From: an uncultured Anaerotruncus sp.
GTDB lineage: Bacteria > Bacillota_A > Clostridia > Oscillospirales > CAG-272
DNA length: 13,556 bases
Direction: 5' to 3'
Assembly (NCBI GenBank): GCA_958414155.1
Contig: CATYWI010000004.1
Span: 1 to 13,556 of the forward strand
Shown: in pieces, positions 1 through 7,054 of the stretch
Numbering within the stretch: the first letter of the stretch is position 1
Layout: each line of letters opens with the position of its first letter
Made by a program: the position numbers and the translations under genes
The notes under the pieces: model-generated
Databases searched by the model: none
Told to the model about the DNA's origin: nothing
Seen by the model: only the letters and a program-made list of their open reading frames with translations

Positions 1-24
1 ATGTGATGGTGTACAATAATATAT

Positions 25-30
25 TATAAT
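25..30 (+). promoter_or_regulatory. possible -10 element for the kinase-like gene
   Basis: A consensus TATAAT lies in an AT-rich stretch 31 nt before the first gene. The hexamer 17 nt upstream (positions 2-7, TGTGAT) is a poor match to TTGACA, and the region left of the window is unseen. This is a weak promoter candidate supported only by the -10 box. Confidence 0.3.
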
Positions 31-60
31 CTTTGCATTCCGGCATGGGGGGGACAGCAC

Positions 61-936
61 ATGCACATTACGATCACGGGACGGCTTGGGAGCGGTAAAT
101 CGACCGTTTGCCGCATATTTTCCAATAAATACGGATACGAAATTTACAGCACGGGGACCATCCACCGCAGAATAGCGGCGGAAAAGGGAATATCCGCGCT
201 TGAAATGAATGAGCTTATGGCGAAGGATCTCAGCTTTGACCATATGATCGACGATGCGGTAACGCGCATCTCGCGCGAGAACCGCGACCGCACGCTGATA
301 TTCGACTCACGCATGGCGTGGCACTTTGCGTGTGATTCCTTCAAGGTGTTTATGCACATCGACCCCGCGATAGCGGCGCGCCGTGTTATGGCGGATGACC
401 GCGGGGATGTTGAAAAATATACCGACATTGATGATGCCCGCCGCCAGCTTTTGGCGCGTGCGATGTCCGAAAACACGCGTTACAAGCGCATTTACGGTGC
501 GGACAACCTTGATTACCGCAATTTTGACCTGATAGTTGACAGCGCAACGATAACTCCGGAGATGCTCGCAGAGCTGATACTTGATGAGTTCGGAAAATAT
601 TCCGCCGATCCTGCGGCATATTCTTCACCGATCCTGCGGCTCTCGCCGCTCGCAATATATCCCACGGCGTCGGAGGAGGAGATGGCTCGCGAGGAGGGCG
701 ATATCACCGTTACGGTGATAAACGGTTCGCACTATCTGACCGGAGGAGGCAGGGCGCTGCTGGATGCGATACGCGAGAAGCCCGCAACGATAGTTGCGCG
801 TCTTGCGGATGATGCCGGAAAAGCTGAGGCAGAGGCTCGCATTTCCGCGCTCGGGAAGCGCGGTGCCGAGATCCTTCGCGGCATCGGCGACAAATGGGGC
901 TTTGACTATCCGGAGATACCCGAAGTTTACAGGTAA
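61..936 (+). CDS. cytidylate kinase-like P-loop protein with extra C-terminal module
   Basis: Seen: a 291-residue protein with a Walker A loop at the very N-terminus (residues 7-14, G-R-L-G-S-G-K-S). A strand/Arg motif FDSR is at 81-84. A lid-like segment rich in Arg and Asp (R107, R108, D112, R114) is followed by a cytidylate-kinase-like stretch including RYKRIYG at 140-146 and DLIVDS at 156-161. This fits the cytidylate kinase-like branch of nucleoside monophosphate kinases, expected to move phosphate from ATP to a nucleotide; the true substrate cannot be read here. The kinase core ends near residue 178, whereas the family commonly stops at about 180-220 residues. Residues about 190-250 form an additional alpha/beta segment resembling a degenerate ParB/sulfiredoxin-like fold. 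The ATG at 61 is chosen because it directly precedes the P-loop strand and follows a G-run (47-53) at suitable Shine-Dalgarno distance. The gene stands alone and converges on the large minus-strand operon. It is not canonical Cmk, so no symbol is given. Confidence 0.8.
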   Translation: MHITITGRLGSGKSTVCRIFSNKYGYEIYSTGTIHRRIAAEKGISALEMNELMAKDLSFDHMIDDAVTRISRENRDRTLIFDSRMAWHFACDSFKVFMHIDPAIAARRVMADDRGDVEKYTDIDDARRQLLARAMSENTRYKRIYGADNLDYRNFDLIVDSATITPEMLAELILDEFGKYSADPAAYSSPILRLSPLAIYPTASEEEMAREEGDITVTVINGSHYLTGGGRALLDAIREKPATIVARLADDAGKAEAEARISALGKRGAEILRGIGDKWGFDYPEIPEVYR

Positions 937-947
937 ATATCATATGA

Positions 948-987
948 GGAGCTGTTAAAAACCTGCGTTTTTAACAGCTCCTTTTTT
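948..987 (+). terminator. intrinsic terminator of the kinase-like gene
   Basis: A perfect 15-bp inverted repeat (948-962 GGAGCTGTTAAAAAC paired with 967-981) encloses a CTGC loop and is followed at once by six T residues (982-987). It starts 11 nt after the kinase-like stop codon. It lies between two convergent genes, but no T-tract follows it on the minus strand, so I assign it mainly to the plus strand. Confidence 0.93.
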
Positions 988-990
988 ATG

Positions 991-2904
991 TTATTTCTGC
1001 TCGTCGTGTCGGTCGGAGCTTTGCGATCTGCCGCGTATCCACGCCGCGAACAGCGATCCCGCATCGTATGTCTTTCCCGCAGAGGCGTAATCGATCAGCC
1101 GTATGCTTCCGTCCGCGGTCTCTGCCGAAACGCAGATGTTGAGATCGGGTATTTCCGCATGATCGGCAGGGGCTGCACGCACCCGCCCTTCGGGATCGAC
1201 CGGGAAGACTTCCTTCCGCTCGGGGTCAAAGCCGAGGCGGGCGTCCGCGGCAAGCACGATGCATCCGCGCTGCAGGGCAATGTATTTGTCGTGGGCTTCC
1301 CGGTCGGGCGGGAGCACTGCGTATGTTGCGGTGTCAAGCTCCAGTGAAATGGTGTCGTTGTCCTGCCAGAGCCGGTTTATTTTAAGATATCCCGGCGCGG
1401 CGGCAACTGCACTGCCGTTTACCGTGACCTTTGTGCTGCGGCTCCATGCGGGAACGCGCACCGAAAGCGTCATGCGTTCGGGGGCGTTCAGATGCACGCA
1501 GATGCGCACGCTGCCGCCGACAGGGTAGTCTCCGGCGATCTCAAAGCGCATATATTTCCCGGTCGGAGTTGTGCATTCGGCATATCCGGGAAGCCAGAAG
1601 GTGAGCACCGCACCGTCCTGTGTGCGCATAACGGCGGTACGCGGAATTATTCCCGCGCCTGCCGCGCCTATGCATGCGCAGCAGCCGTAAAAATAGCTGC
1701 CCTCGCTGTCGGTCACGCGCATAAGTCCGCCTATTTTCTGTCCGCGCGTGCCTGCGCGGAGCGGGGAATAGCTGTCAAACGGCAAAAATCCGCGTAATTC
1801 GGGGTGCTTGTCGTTCCCCGGTACGACCGACAGTATGCGGTGTGTGTTGAGCGATCCGAGGTAGGCGTTGAAGAATGTCCGCTCGATTGCATCGGCGAAA
1901 TCCGCCTCACCGCTGAGGCGGAGGAGCTGCGCCATGAGCTTCATCAGCGTCACGCTGACGCAGGTCTCCTGCATTATGCCCACAAAATCGTCATCGGTCT
2001 GGGCGCGCGTCGAGCCGTCAAACAGCTCGTGTGTGCAGCCGGAGCAGCCTATTACCGTGTAGTCGCTCTCAAGCACGCGCCTGCCGAAATTAAGCGCCGC
2101 GCGGCGGTATTTTTCTTCGCCGGTCACACGGTAGTATTCGATAAGTCCTTCAAAGCAGGACATCATCTCGTAGGCTTTCGTTACGGGATATTGGCAGGGG
2201 TCGAGCCTATCCTCGGCGGCAAGTCTGAATATCGGCGCGTCTCCGTTCTCGCCTGTGTCAACGATATACGCCGCGTAATCAATATATTTCTGCTCTCCGG
2301 TAAGGTTGTAGAGGCGAACGAACGGCTCCAAAATCGACATTGAGTTTATGCCCATCCAGTGACCGGAGGTTTCGTTTATCGGTATGCCGTACCTGCCCAC
2401 ATGAGCCATTATATAATCGGCATGGCGGTACATAGCCGTGCGGATATCGTCAAGGAGCGCCGCGTCGCTGCATATTTCGCTGAAATACTGAAGACCGAGG
2501 AGCACATACTTGCGTCCCCACATATCCCAGCCGGAAAATTCGCACTCGCGGCTGTATGTGGTGATGCGTCCGTCTGCGTCCTGACGCGCGAGAAGCCCGC
2601 GCACGCTTTCCTCAAGTATCGAATAAAGCTCGCTGTCCTGCGTGTAGGCGCAGATAAAGCATGCCCCGCGCATCAGCTTGCCCCAGTATTCGCATCTCCA
2701 GCCGCGGTTGCTGTCGTCCGTCCCGGTGCCGAACACGGCGGCAAAGCGGCGGTAGAGCGAGCGGTCGCGCAGCTGTGTGTCGCAGATGAATTTTACGGCT
2801 CTGTCAAATATCCCGTTAAAATGCGACCGGTTCCCGTAGTCGGGAATAAATCTGTCGGTGGCAAAGGTCTGGCTTTCAAATGCGCTCTTGTGCGGTATTT
2901 TCAT
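991..2904 (-). CDS. GH127-family glycosidase (DUF1680), putative beta-L-arabinofuranosidase
   Basis: This is a 637-residue protein with the hallmarks of glycoside hydrolase family 127, whose characterised members release beta-L-arabinofuranose. Seen: an (alpha/alpha)6-type helical body; THE at 291-293, the likely acid/base Glu region; MQETC at 311-315; and GCCAC at 407-411. In the characterised enzyme HypBA1 a Cys nucleophile and another Cys, together with the Glu and Cys of an ETC motif, bind zinc; here these would be E313, C315, C408 and C409. The C-terminal beta-sandwich signatures are present: VRVPAW (482-487), VNG (495-497), GYLKINRLW (505-513) and ALQRG (543-547). No signal peptide is seen, so the enzyme should act in the cytoplasm on imported sugars. 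The start is the ATG at 2904 because it has a strong ribosome binding site and lies after the ftsH stop. The longer open frame to 3084 would run inside ftsH with a low-complexity Thr/Pro tail. It is the last gene of the operon, with no sugar transporter or other glycosidase in view. Divergence from studied members leaves the substrate uncertain. Confidence 0.85.
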   Translation of the reverse strand: MKIPHKSAFESQTFATDRFIPDYGNRSHFNGIFDRAVKFICDTQLRDRSLYRRFAAVFGTGTDDSNRGWRCEYWGKLMRGACFICAYTQDSELYSILEESVRGLLARQDADGRITTYSRECEFSGWDMWGRKYVLLGLQYFSEICSDAALLDDIRTAMYRHADYIMAHVGRYGIPINETSGHWMGINSMSILEPFVRLYNLTGEQKYIDYAAYIVDTGENGDAPIFRLAAEDRLDPCQYPVTKAYEMMSCFEGLIEYYRVTGEEKYRRAALNFGRRVLESDYTVIGCSGCTHELFDGSTRAQTDDDFVGIMQETCVSVTLMKLMAQLLRLSGEADFADAIERTFFNAYLGSLNTHRILSVVPGNDKHPELRGFLPFDSYSPLRAGTRGQKIGGLMRVTDSEGSYFYGCCACIGAAGAGIIPRTAVMRTQDGAVLTFWLPGYAECTTPTGKYMRFEIAGDYPVGGSVRICVHLNAPERMTLSVRVPAWSRSTKVTVNGSAVAAAPGYLKINRLWQDNDTISLELDTATYAVLPPDREAHDKYIALQRGCIVLAADARLGFDPERKEVFPVDPEGRVRAAPADHAEIPDLNICVSAETADGSIRLIDYASAGKTYDAGSLFAAWIRGRSQSSDRHDEQK

Positions 2905-2913
2905 TGTGCTGTT

Positions 2914-2920
2914 CCCCCTC
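2914..2920 (-). promoter_or_regulatory. ribosome binding site that fixes the GH127 start
   Basis: On the minus strand GAGGGGG lies 9 nt before the ATG at 2904. No comparable site precedes the in-frame start at 3084, so this site decides the 637-residue form. Confidence 0.75.
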
Positions 2921-2933
2921 TGTTGTTTTGAAA

Positions 2934-2966
2934 TTGCGGACTGCCGGATAGACCGACAGCCCGCAA
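2934..2966 (-). other. intercistronic hairpin between ftsH and the GH127 gene
   Basis: A 14-bp stem (two G-U wobbles) with a 5-nt loop fills the short gap after the ftsH stop. The stem begins TTGCGG and ends CCGCAA on the minus strand. Only three T residues follow, then an A-rich run, so it is not a good intrinsic terminator. It could act as a partial terminator, a processing site or a 3'-end stabiliser that sets GH127 expression apart from the operon. The structure is seen; the role is inferred. Confidence 0.6.
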
Positions 2967-2974
2967 AGGTTGTG

Positions 2975-5032
2975 TTATTGATTGTCGCCGTCGTCGGGGT
3001 CCCCGGTGTTATCGGTGTCCCCGGTGTTATCGGTGCCCCCGTCGGCGTTGCCGTTTCCGGATCCCTCGTCGGGTTCCTCGGCATTGCGACGTTTTTTATC
3101 TTCCTCTGCCTTTTTATCGGCTTCGGCCTGTACGCGGTTGGCTTCCGCGCTGCGGCTTTTCTTGTCCTCGGCTATTTTTTCAAGCTCTTCGGCTGTTGCG
3201 TCGTGGTCCATTACTGCGCGGAACTGGTCGCCGTCCATCGTCTCGTGCTCAAGCAGATACTCGGCAACGAATTTCAGTTTGTCGGCGTGGTCGGTAAGGA
3301 TCTTCTTTGCAGCTTCAAACGCCTCGTTGATTATGCGGTGTACCTCGGCGTCTATCTTTGCCGCTGTCTCGTCGGAATAATCGGGCTGAGAGGCAAAGTC
3401 TCTGCCAAGGAAAATATCGTCGCCGTGGCTCGTGCCGTAGCGGATCGGTCCCAGTTCATCCGACATACCGAGCTGAGTTACCATTGAGTGTGCGATGCTC
3501 GTTGCACGCTGGATATCGTTGGATGCGCCGCCCGAGAAGTCGCCGAAGGTGAGCATTTCGGCTACGCGTCCGCCGAGCAGTCCCGCAATGCGCTCGTTGA
3601 GCTCGCGGCGGTAAACGCTGAATTTATCCGTTGTCGGGATAGATACGGTAACGCCGAGCGTCTGACCGGCAGGGATGATGGAGATCATATGCACCGGGTC
3701 CTGTGTGGGCATATAATAGCCGACGATGGCATGACCCGCCTCGTGGTACGCCGTATTGCGGCGCTCGCTCTCAAGCATTTTGCGCGATTTCTTCTGCGGA
3801 CCGGTGAGCACCTTCATAAAGGCGTCCTCAATATCCTGCATACCTATGAGGGATTTGCCGCGGCGGACCGCAAGCAGCGCAGCCTCGTTCAGCAGATTGG
3901 CAAGATCGGCTCCGGTGAAGCCGGAGGTGGTCTTGGCGATCACGGAGAAATCGACATCGTCCTCAAATTTCTTGTTGCGGGCGTGTACCTTGAGTATCTC
4001 TTCACGACCCGTGATGTCGGGGTAATTTACGGTTATCTGACGGTCAAAGCGTCCGGGACGGAGCAGGGCGGGGTCAAGGATATCGGGGCGGTTCGTTGCC
4101 GCCATAACGATAATGCCCTCGTGGGAGCCGAAGCCGTCCATTTCCACCAGCAGCTGGTTCAGGGTCTGCTCGCGTTCGTCGTGTCCGCCGCCGAGACCGG
4201 CGCCGCGGTGACGGCCGACGGCATCTATCTCATCTATAAATACGATGGATGCGGGAGATTTGCGTGCGGTCTCAAACAAATCGCGCACACGCGACGCACC
4301 GACGCCGACGTACATTTCAACAAAATCGGAGCCGGAGATCGAGAAGAAGGGAACATCCGCTTCTCCTGCGACAGCCTTGGCGAGCAGTGTTTTACCTGTA
4401 CCGGGAGGGCCCATCAGAAGAACGCCGTGCGGTATTTTTGCGCCGAGCTTTGCAAACTTCTGCGGATCCTTGAGGAATTCGACTATCTCCTCAAGCTCCT
4501 CCTTTTCTTCATCGGCGCCCGCCACATCCTTGAATGTCACACGGTCCTTGTCGTTCGTGTCAGCCGATGTCTTAACGCGCGCCTTGCCGAAGCTGTTTAT
4601 CTTGCTGCCCTTGCCGGTCATCTGGTTGAGCATGTAGAACCACATTGCGACCACGATGACGATAAGGACGATATACGGCAGAAGGGATACCCACCACGGC
4701 CATACCGTTTCGGGCTCGTATTCAAAGTTTGTGATAACTCCGCGCTCGTACTGGTCAAGTATCAGCTTGCCGAGGTCTTCGCGGAAGTATTCTACGCTCT
4801 TGAGGCGGTAGGAGACTGTCTTGCCGTCGTCAAGGAGCATGGTGATGACATCGTTTTTCGTCACCTTGAATTCCTTGACCTGCTCTTTTTCAAAGTAGGA
4901 AACGACGGTGGCGTATGTCGTTCTTCCGTTATCGCCACTGCCCAGCAGACCGGAAACAACGAATATTATCACGGCTATCACTGCAAAGTAAAGCAGGATT
5001 ATCCGCAGGTTGGTAGCTTGGTTTCTTTTCAT
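2975..5032 (-). CDS. ftsH: ATP-dependent zinc metalloprotease FtsH
   Basis: FtsH is a membrane-anchored AAA+ protease that degrades misfolded membrane proteins and selected regulators. Seen in the 685-residue product: an N-terminal membrane helix (about 10-30), an extracytoplasmic segment (about 35-110), and a second membrane helix (about 115-135). The AAA+ domain has Walker A GPPGTGKT at 208-215, Walker B IVFIDEID at 263-270 and the second-region-of-homology segment ending GRFDRQ at 327-332. The zinc site HEAGH is at 430-434, and the third zinc ligand is probably D506 in GASND. The C-terminal tail beyond about 615 changes from charged Lys/Glu sequence to a Gly/Asp/Asn/Thr run with a short internal repeat, so the protein is somewhat longer than the usual family length. 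The ATG at 5032 directly precedes the basic-hydrophobic signal anchor; an AAAGG-type site lies about 11 nt upstream. It follows hpt by 42 nt, the tilS-hpt-ftsH order common in Bacillota. Confidence 0.98.
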   Translation of the reverse strand: MKRNQATNLRIILLYFAVIAVIIFVVSGLLGSGDNGRTTYATVVSYFEKEQVKEFKVTKNDVITMLLDDGKTVSYRLKSVEYFREDLGKLILDQYERGVITNFEYEPETVWPWWVSLLPYIVLIVIVVAMWFYMLNQMTGKGSKINSFGKARVKTSADTNDKDRVTFKDVAGADEEKEELEEIVEFLKDPQKFAKLGAKIPHGVLLMGPPGTGKTLLAKAVAGEADVPFFSISGSDFVEMYVGVGASRVRDLFETARKSPASIVFIDEIDAVGRHRGAGLGGGHDEREQTLNQLLVEMDGFGSHEGIIVMAATNRPDILDPALLRPGRFDRQITVNYPDITGREEILKVHARNKKFEDDVDFSVIAKTTSGFTGADLANLLNEAALLAVRRGKSLIGMQDIEDAFMKVLTGPQKKSRKMLESERRNTAYHEAGHAIVGYYMPTQDPVHMISIIPAGQTLGVTVSIPTTDKFSVYRRELNERIAGLLGGRVAEMLTFGDFSGGASNDIQRATSIAHSMVTQLGMSDELGPIRYGTSHGDDIFLGRDFASQPDYSDETAAKIDAEVHRIINEAFEAAKKILTDHADKLKFVAEYLLEHETMDGDQFRAVMDHDATAEELEKIAEDKKSRSAEANRVQAEADKKAEEDKKRRNAEEPDEGSGNGNADGGTDNTGDTDNTGDPDDGDNQ
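3001..3036 (+). repeat. 18-bp tandem repeat in the ftsH 3' end
   Basis: Two adjacent 18-bp units (3001-3018 and 3019-3036) differ at one position, with a decayed partial unit on each side. On the minus strand they encode the repeated Asp-Thr-Asp-Asn-Thr-Gly-like tail of FtsH. They are likely slippage-prone and variable between strains. Confidence 0.8.
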
Positions 5033-5074
5033 ATGCGAAAATGCCTTTCTTTGTTTTGGCTTGTGCGTGTGCGC

Positions 5075-5623
5075 TCAGCTCTGGTAAACTTCCGGCTTCA
5101 GCACACCGACAAAGGGAAGTGTGCGGTAGCGTTCGTCGTAGTCAAGTCCGTAGCCGACCGCAAAAACGTCGGGTATCTCGGTGCCTACATATTTGGGCGT
5201 GTAATCGACCTGACGGCGCGCCGGCTTGTCAAGCATCGTGCAGCACTCCACGCTGTTTGCGCCCTTGAGACGGAGATAATTTTCAAGGTAACTCAGCGTG
5301 CGTCCGCTGTCCACTATATCCTCCACCACTATTATGTCGATGTCGGAGAGGTCGCCGCGATGCAGATCGAGCAGTATATTTATTCTTCCCGAGGTCTGTG
5401 TCCCGGAGCCGTAGGAGGAGACTTTCATAAAGTCTATCTCCACGGGGCGCTGTATCTTTTTCATCAGATCGCCCATAAAGACCACCGAGCCTTTGAGAAT
5501 GCAGAGCAGGAGCAGCTTTTTGCCGCTGTCGCGGTAGTCGCGGTCGATCTCCGCCGCGATCCTTGTGGTTATCGAGTCGATTTCCTCCTCGGTAACGAGC
5601 TTGTATGCAATGTCGTTTATCAC
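5075..5623 (-). CDS. hpt: hypoxanthine(-guanine) phosphoribosyltransferase
   Basis: This enzyme salvages hypoxanthine, and usually guanine, by attaching it to PRPP to give IMP or GMP in the cytoplasm. Seen: 182 residues, a normal family length. The diphosphate-binding LKGS loop is at 43-46, and the flexible-loop region SYGSGT is at 70-75. The PRPP motif VVEDIVDSGRT spans 99-109. The purine-contacting Lys is in LDKPARR (131-137), and the C-terminal VGYGLDYDERYR is at 156-167. The start is a GTG at 5623 that overlaps the tilS stop as GTGA; a GGAGG site lies about 10 nt upstream inside tilS. Translation is therefore probably coupled to tilS. Confidence 0.97.
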   Translation of the reverse strand: MINDIAYKLVTEEEIDSITTRIAAEIDRDYRDSGKKLLLLCILKGSVVFMGDLMKKIQRPVEIDFMKVSSYGSGTQTSGRINILLDLHRGDLSDIDIIVVEDIVDSGRTLSYLENYLRLKGANSVECCTMLDKPARRQVDYTPKYVGTEIPDVFAVGYGLDYDERYRTLPFVGVLKPEVYQS

Positions 5624-7053
5624 TTTGTATCGTCCTCCGGATATCCGTAAGTTTCTGGTCTCCCATCGAGCCTTACCGTGACACTGACGGCACTGCCCGC
5701 ATATTTTGCCTCCGCACCGTCGCGCACGCCGATAAACGGAACGTATATCACGTCCTCGCCGTCACATATGACGGGTATCGCCGCACGAAGGCAGGATGGG
5801 ATCTTTTTGTCGCAAAACAGTTTTTTTAAGCTCTTGTGCATCCCGCCGAGCAGTATCCTGTCTCCGGCACGGCGCGGACGCGCATACAAAGCACCCTTAA
5901 TTTTATCAGCAGAAAGATGCGTCTTTGTAGATACTTTGTAAATTATATTTATATTTTCGCCGCCGGGTGTGCCGGCGTCTCCGAGCGTGACCGAAAAACC
6001 GCCGGGAAGCGGATTTGCGCCTTCGCGAAGCGGATAAATGCCGTCCGGAAGCACGCGCGAGCCGTCATCGGTATCGCTCCGGGCAAACGACAGCCTGCCG
6101 TCCGCCAGTACCGCGTCAACGCCGCCGGGGAGGGAGATGCGCTTCCTGCCGTGTGCGCCGAGCGCCGCAAGTACCGCGCTTATGTGCGTTTCCTCGGGCA
6201 TCCCACACCCGGCGTCGGCTGCCAGCAGCCGAACGACGCGTGATGACACCGGCGAGGCTTCCTCCGCCAGCTTCGCGGCGGGCAGGGAGCCGTCATGCAG
6301 GTTTTCTTTTATAAATTTTCCGGCAAGCGCATCCAGGTACGCGCAGTCCGCGCGCAGATTGGCTGCCAGCCGCGCTGCCGCGGCATCCGCCGCCGGATTT
6401 ATCCGCCGCAGTTCCGGCAATACACGAGCTCGCAGGCGGTTGCGCGAATAATCCACATCGTCGTTCGTCGAGTCGTAAACAAAGCGTATGCCGCGCTCGC
6501 GGCAGTAGCTGTGAATCTCGGCTTTCGTCACGCCGAGTATCGGACGCACCACAGTACGTCCTCCGCCGAGCCCGCGTACCGGCGGTATGCCGCACATTCC
6601 CCTGGCGCCGCAACCGCGCGTGAGGCGCATCAGCATGGTCTCAAGGTTATCGTCGGCATTGTGCGCCGTGGCGAGCAGGCGGATGCCCCGCGCCGTCATC
6701 ACGCGCTCAAAAAAAGCGTAGCGCTCGCGCCGTGCCGCCTCCTCAAGTCCCTCGCCGCGCTCGCGCGCCGAGGCGGGAACGTCAACGCATTCGGTGTGTA
6801 TCGGCACGCCGCGCTCGCGGCATACTTCGGCGCAGAATTCACGGTCGCGCTCCGCCTCCGCGCCGCGTATCATGTGGTCAAGGTGGGCGCATTCAACGGT
6901 AAAACCGGAGCGCAAAAGCATGTCAAGCAGCGCCGATGAGTCGGCGCCGCCGGAGAATGCGAGTAATATGCGCTCTTCTTTTTTCATCGGAACGAGCATA
7001 TCGGGCGGCGTATAGCCGCCCGGGAGCGCCGCGGAGCTTTTTTTTCTGCTCAT
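5620..7053 (-). CDS. tilS: tRNA(Ile)-lysidine synthase
   Basis: TilS attaches lysine to C34 of the CAU-anticodon tRNA-Ile, switching its identity from Met to Ile and its decoding to AUA; it is normally essential. Seen in the 477-residue product: the N-type ATP-pyrophosphatase loop SGGADS (34-39); AHNADDNLET at 130-139, where an Asn replaces the second His seen in many relatives; RG-C-G-A-RG at 146-152; and the STNDD...RN.LR signature at 195-208. The C-terminal TilS domain follows at about 385-450 (RPRRAGDRI...SLKKLF). The ATG at 7053 is chosen because it lies 1 nt after the dnaB stop with an AGGA site 7 nt upstream. The longer frame to 7092 would overlap dnaB. ATGs at 6999 and 6987 would also keep the ATP loop, and they follow a GC-rich hairpin, so the first 18-22 residues are less certain. 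Confidence 0.96.
   Translation of the reverse strand: MSRKKSSAALPGGYTPPDMLVPMKKEERILLAFSGGADSSALLDMLLRSGFTVECAHLDHMIRGAEAERDREFCAEVCRERGVPIHTECVDVPASARERGEGLEEAARRERYAFFERVMTARGIRLLATAHNADDNLETMLMRLTRGCGARGMCGIPPVRGLGGGRTVVRPILGVTKAEIHSYCRERGIRFVYDSTNDDVDYSRNRLRARVLPELRRINPAADAAAARLAANLRADCAYLDALAGKFIKENLHDGSLPAAKLAEEASPVSSRVVRLLAADAGCGMPEETHISAVLAALGAHGRKRISLPGGVDAVLADGRLSFARSDTDDGSRVLPDGIYPLREGANPLPGGFSVTLGDAGTPGGENINIIYKVSTKTHLSADKIKGALYARPRRAGDRILLGGMHKSLKKLFCDKKIPSCLRAAIPVICDGEDVIYVPFIGVRDGAEAKYAGSAVSVTVRLDGRPETYGYPEDDTK
7002..7022 (-). other. GC-rich hairpin in the 5' coding region of tilS
   Basis: A perfect 8-bp inverted repeat (CGGGCGGC with GCCGCCCG, 5-nt loop) lies 31-52 nt inside tilS, just before an alternative in-frame ATG at 6999. 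It could slow initiation or influence start choice. It may also be a chance product of GC-rich codons for Gly-Gly and Pro-Pro. Confidence 0.4.
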
Positions 7054-7054
7054 T

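Noticed and set aside
948..981. Bidirectional terminator also serving the GH127 gene
   Set aside because: The hairpin is symmetrical, but on the minus strand it is followed by mixed sequence without a T-tract, so termination there is not supported.
3001..3036. Possible CRISPR-like repeat
   Set aside because: The units are directly adjacent without spacers and encode an in-frame protein tail.
2905..3084. 60-residue N-terminal extension of the GH127 protein with Thr-Pro-Gly repeats
   Set aside because: It is the ftsH tail repeat read in another frame. A good ribosome binding site and ATG at 2904 give a normal family N-terminus.
3488..5650. 720-codon plus-strand open frame opposite ftsH and hpt
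   Set aside because: It is antisense to two clear genes, has no recognisable domain, and is explained by the codon bias of GC-rich genes that avoids stops on the opposite strand.
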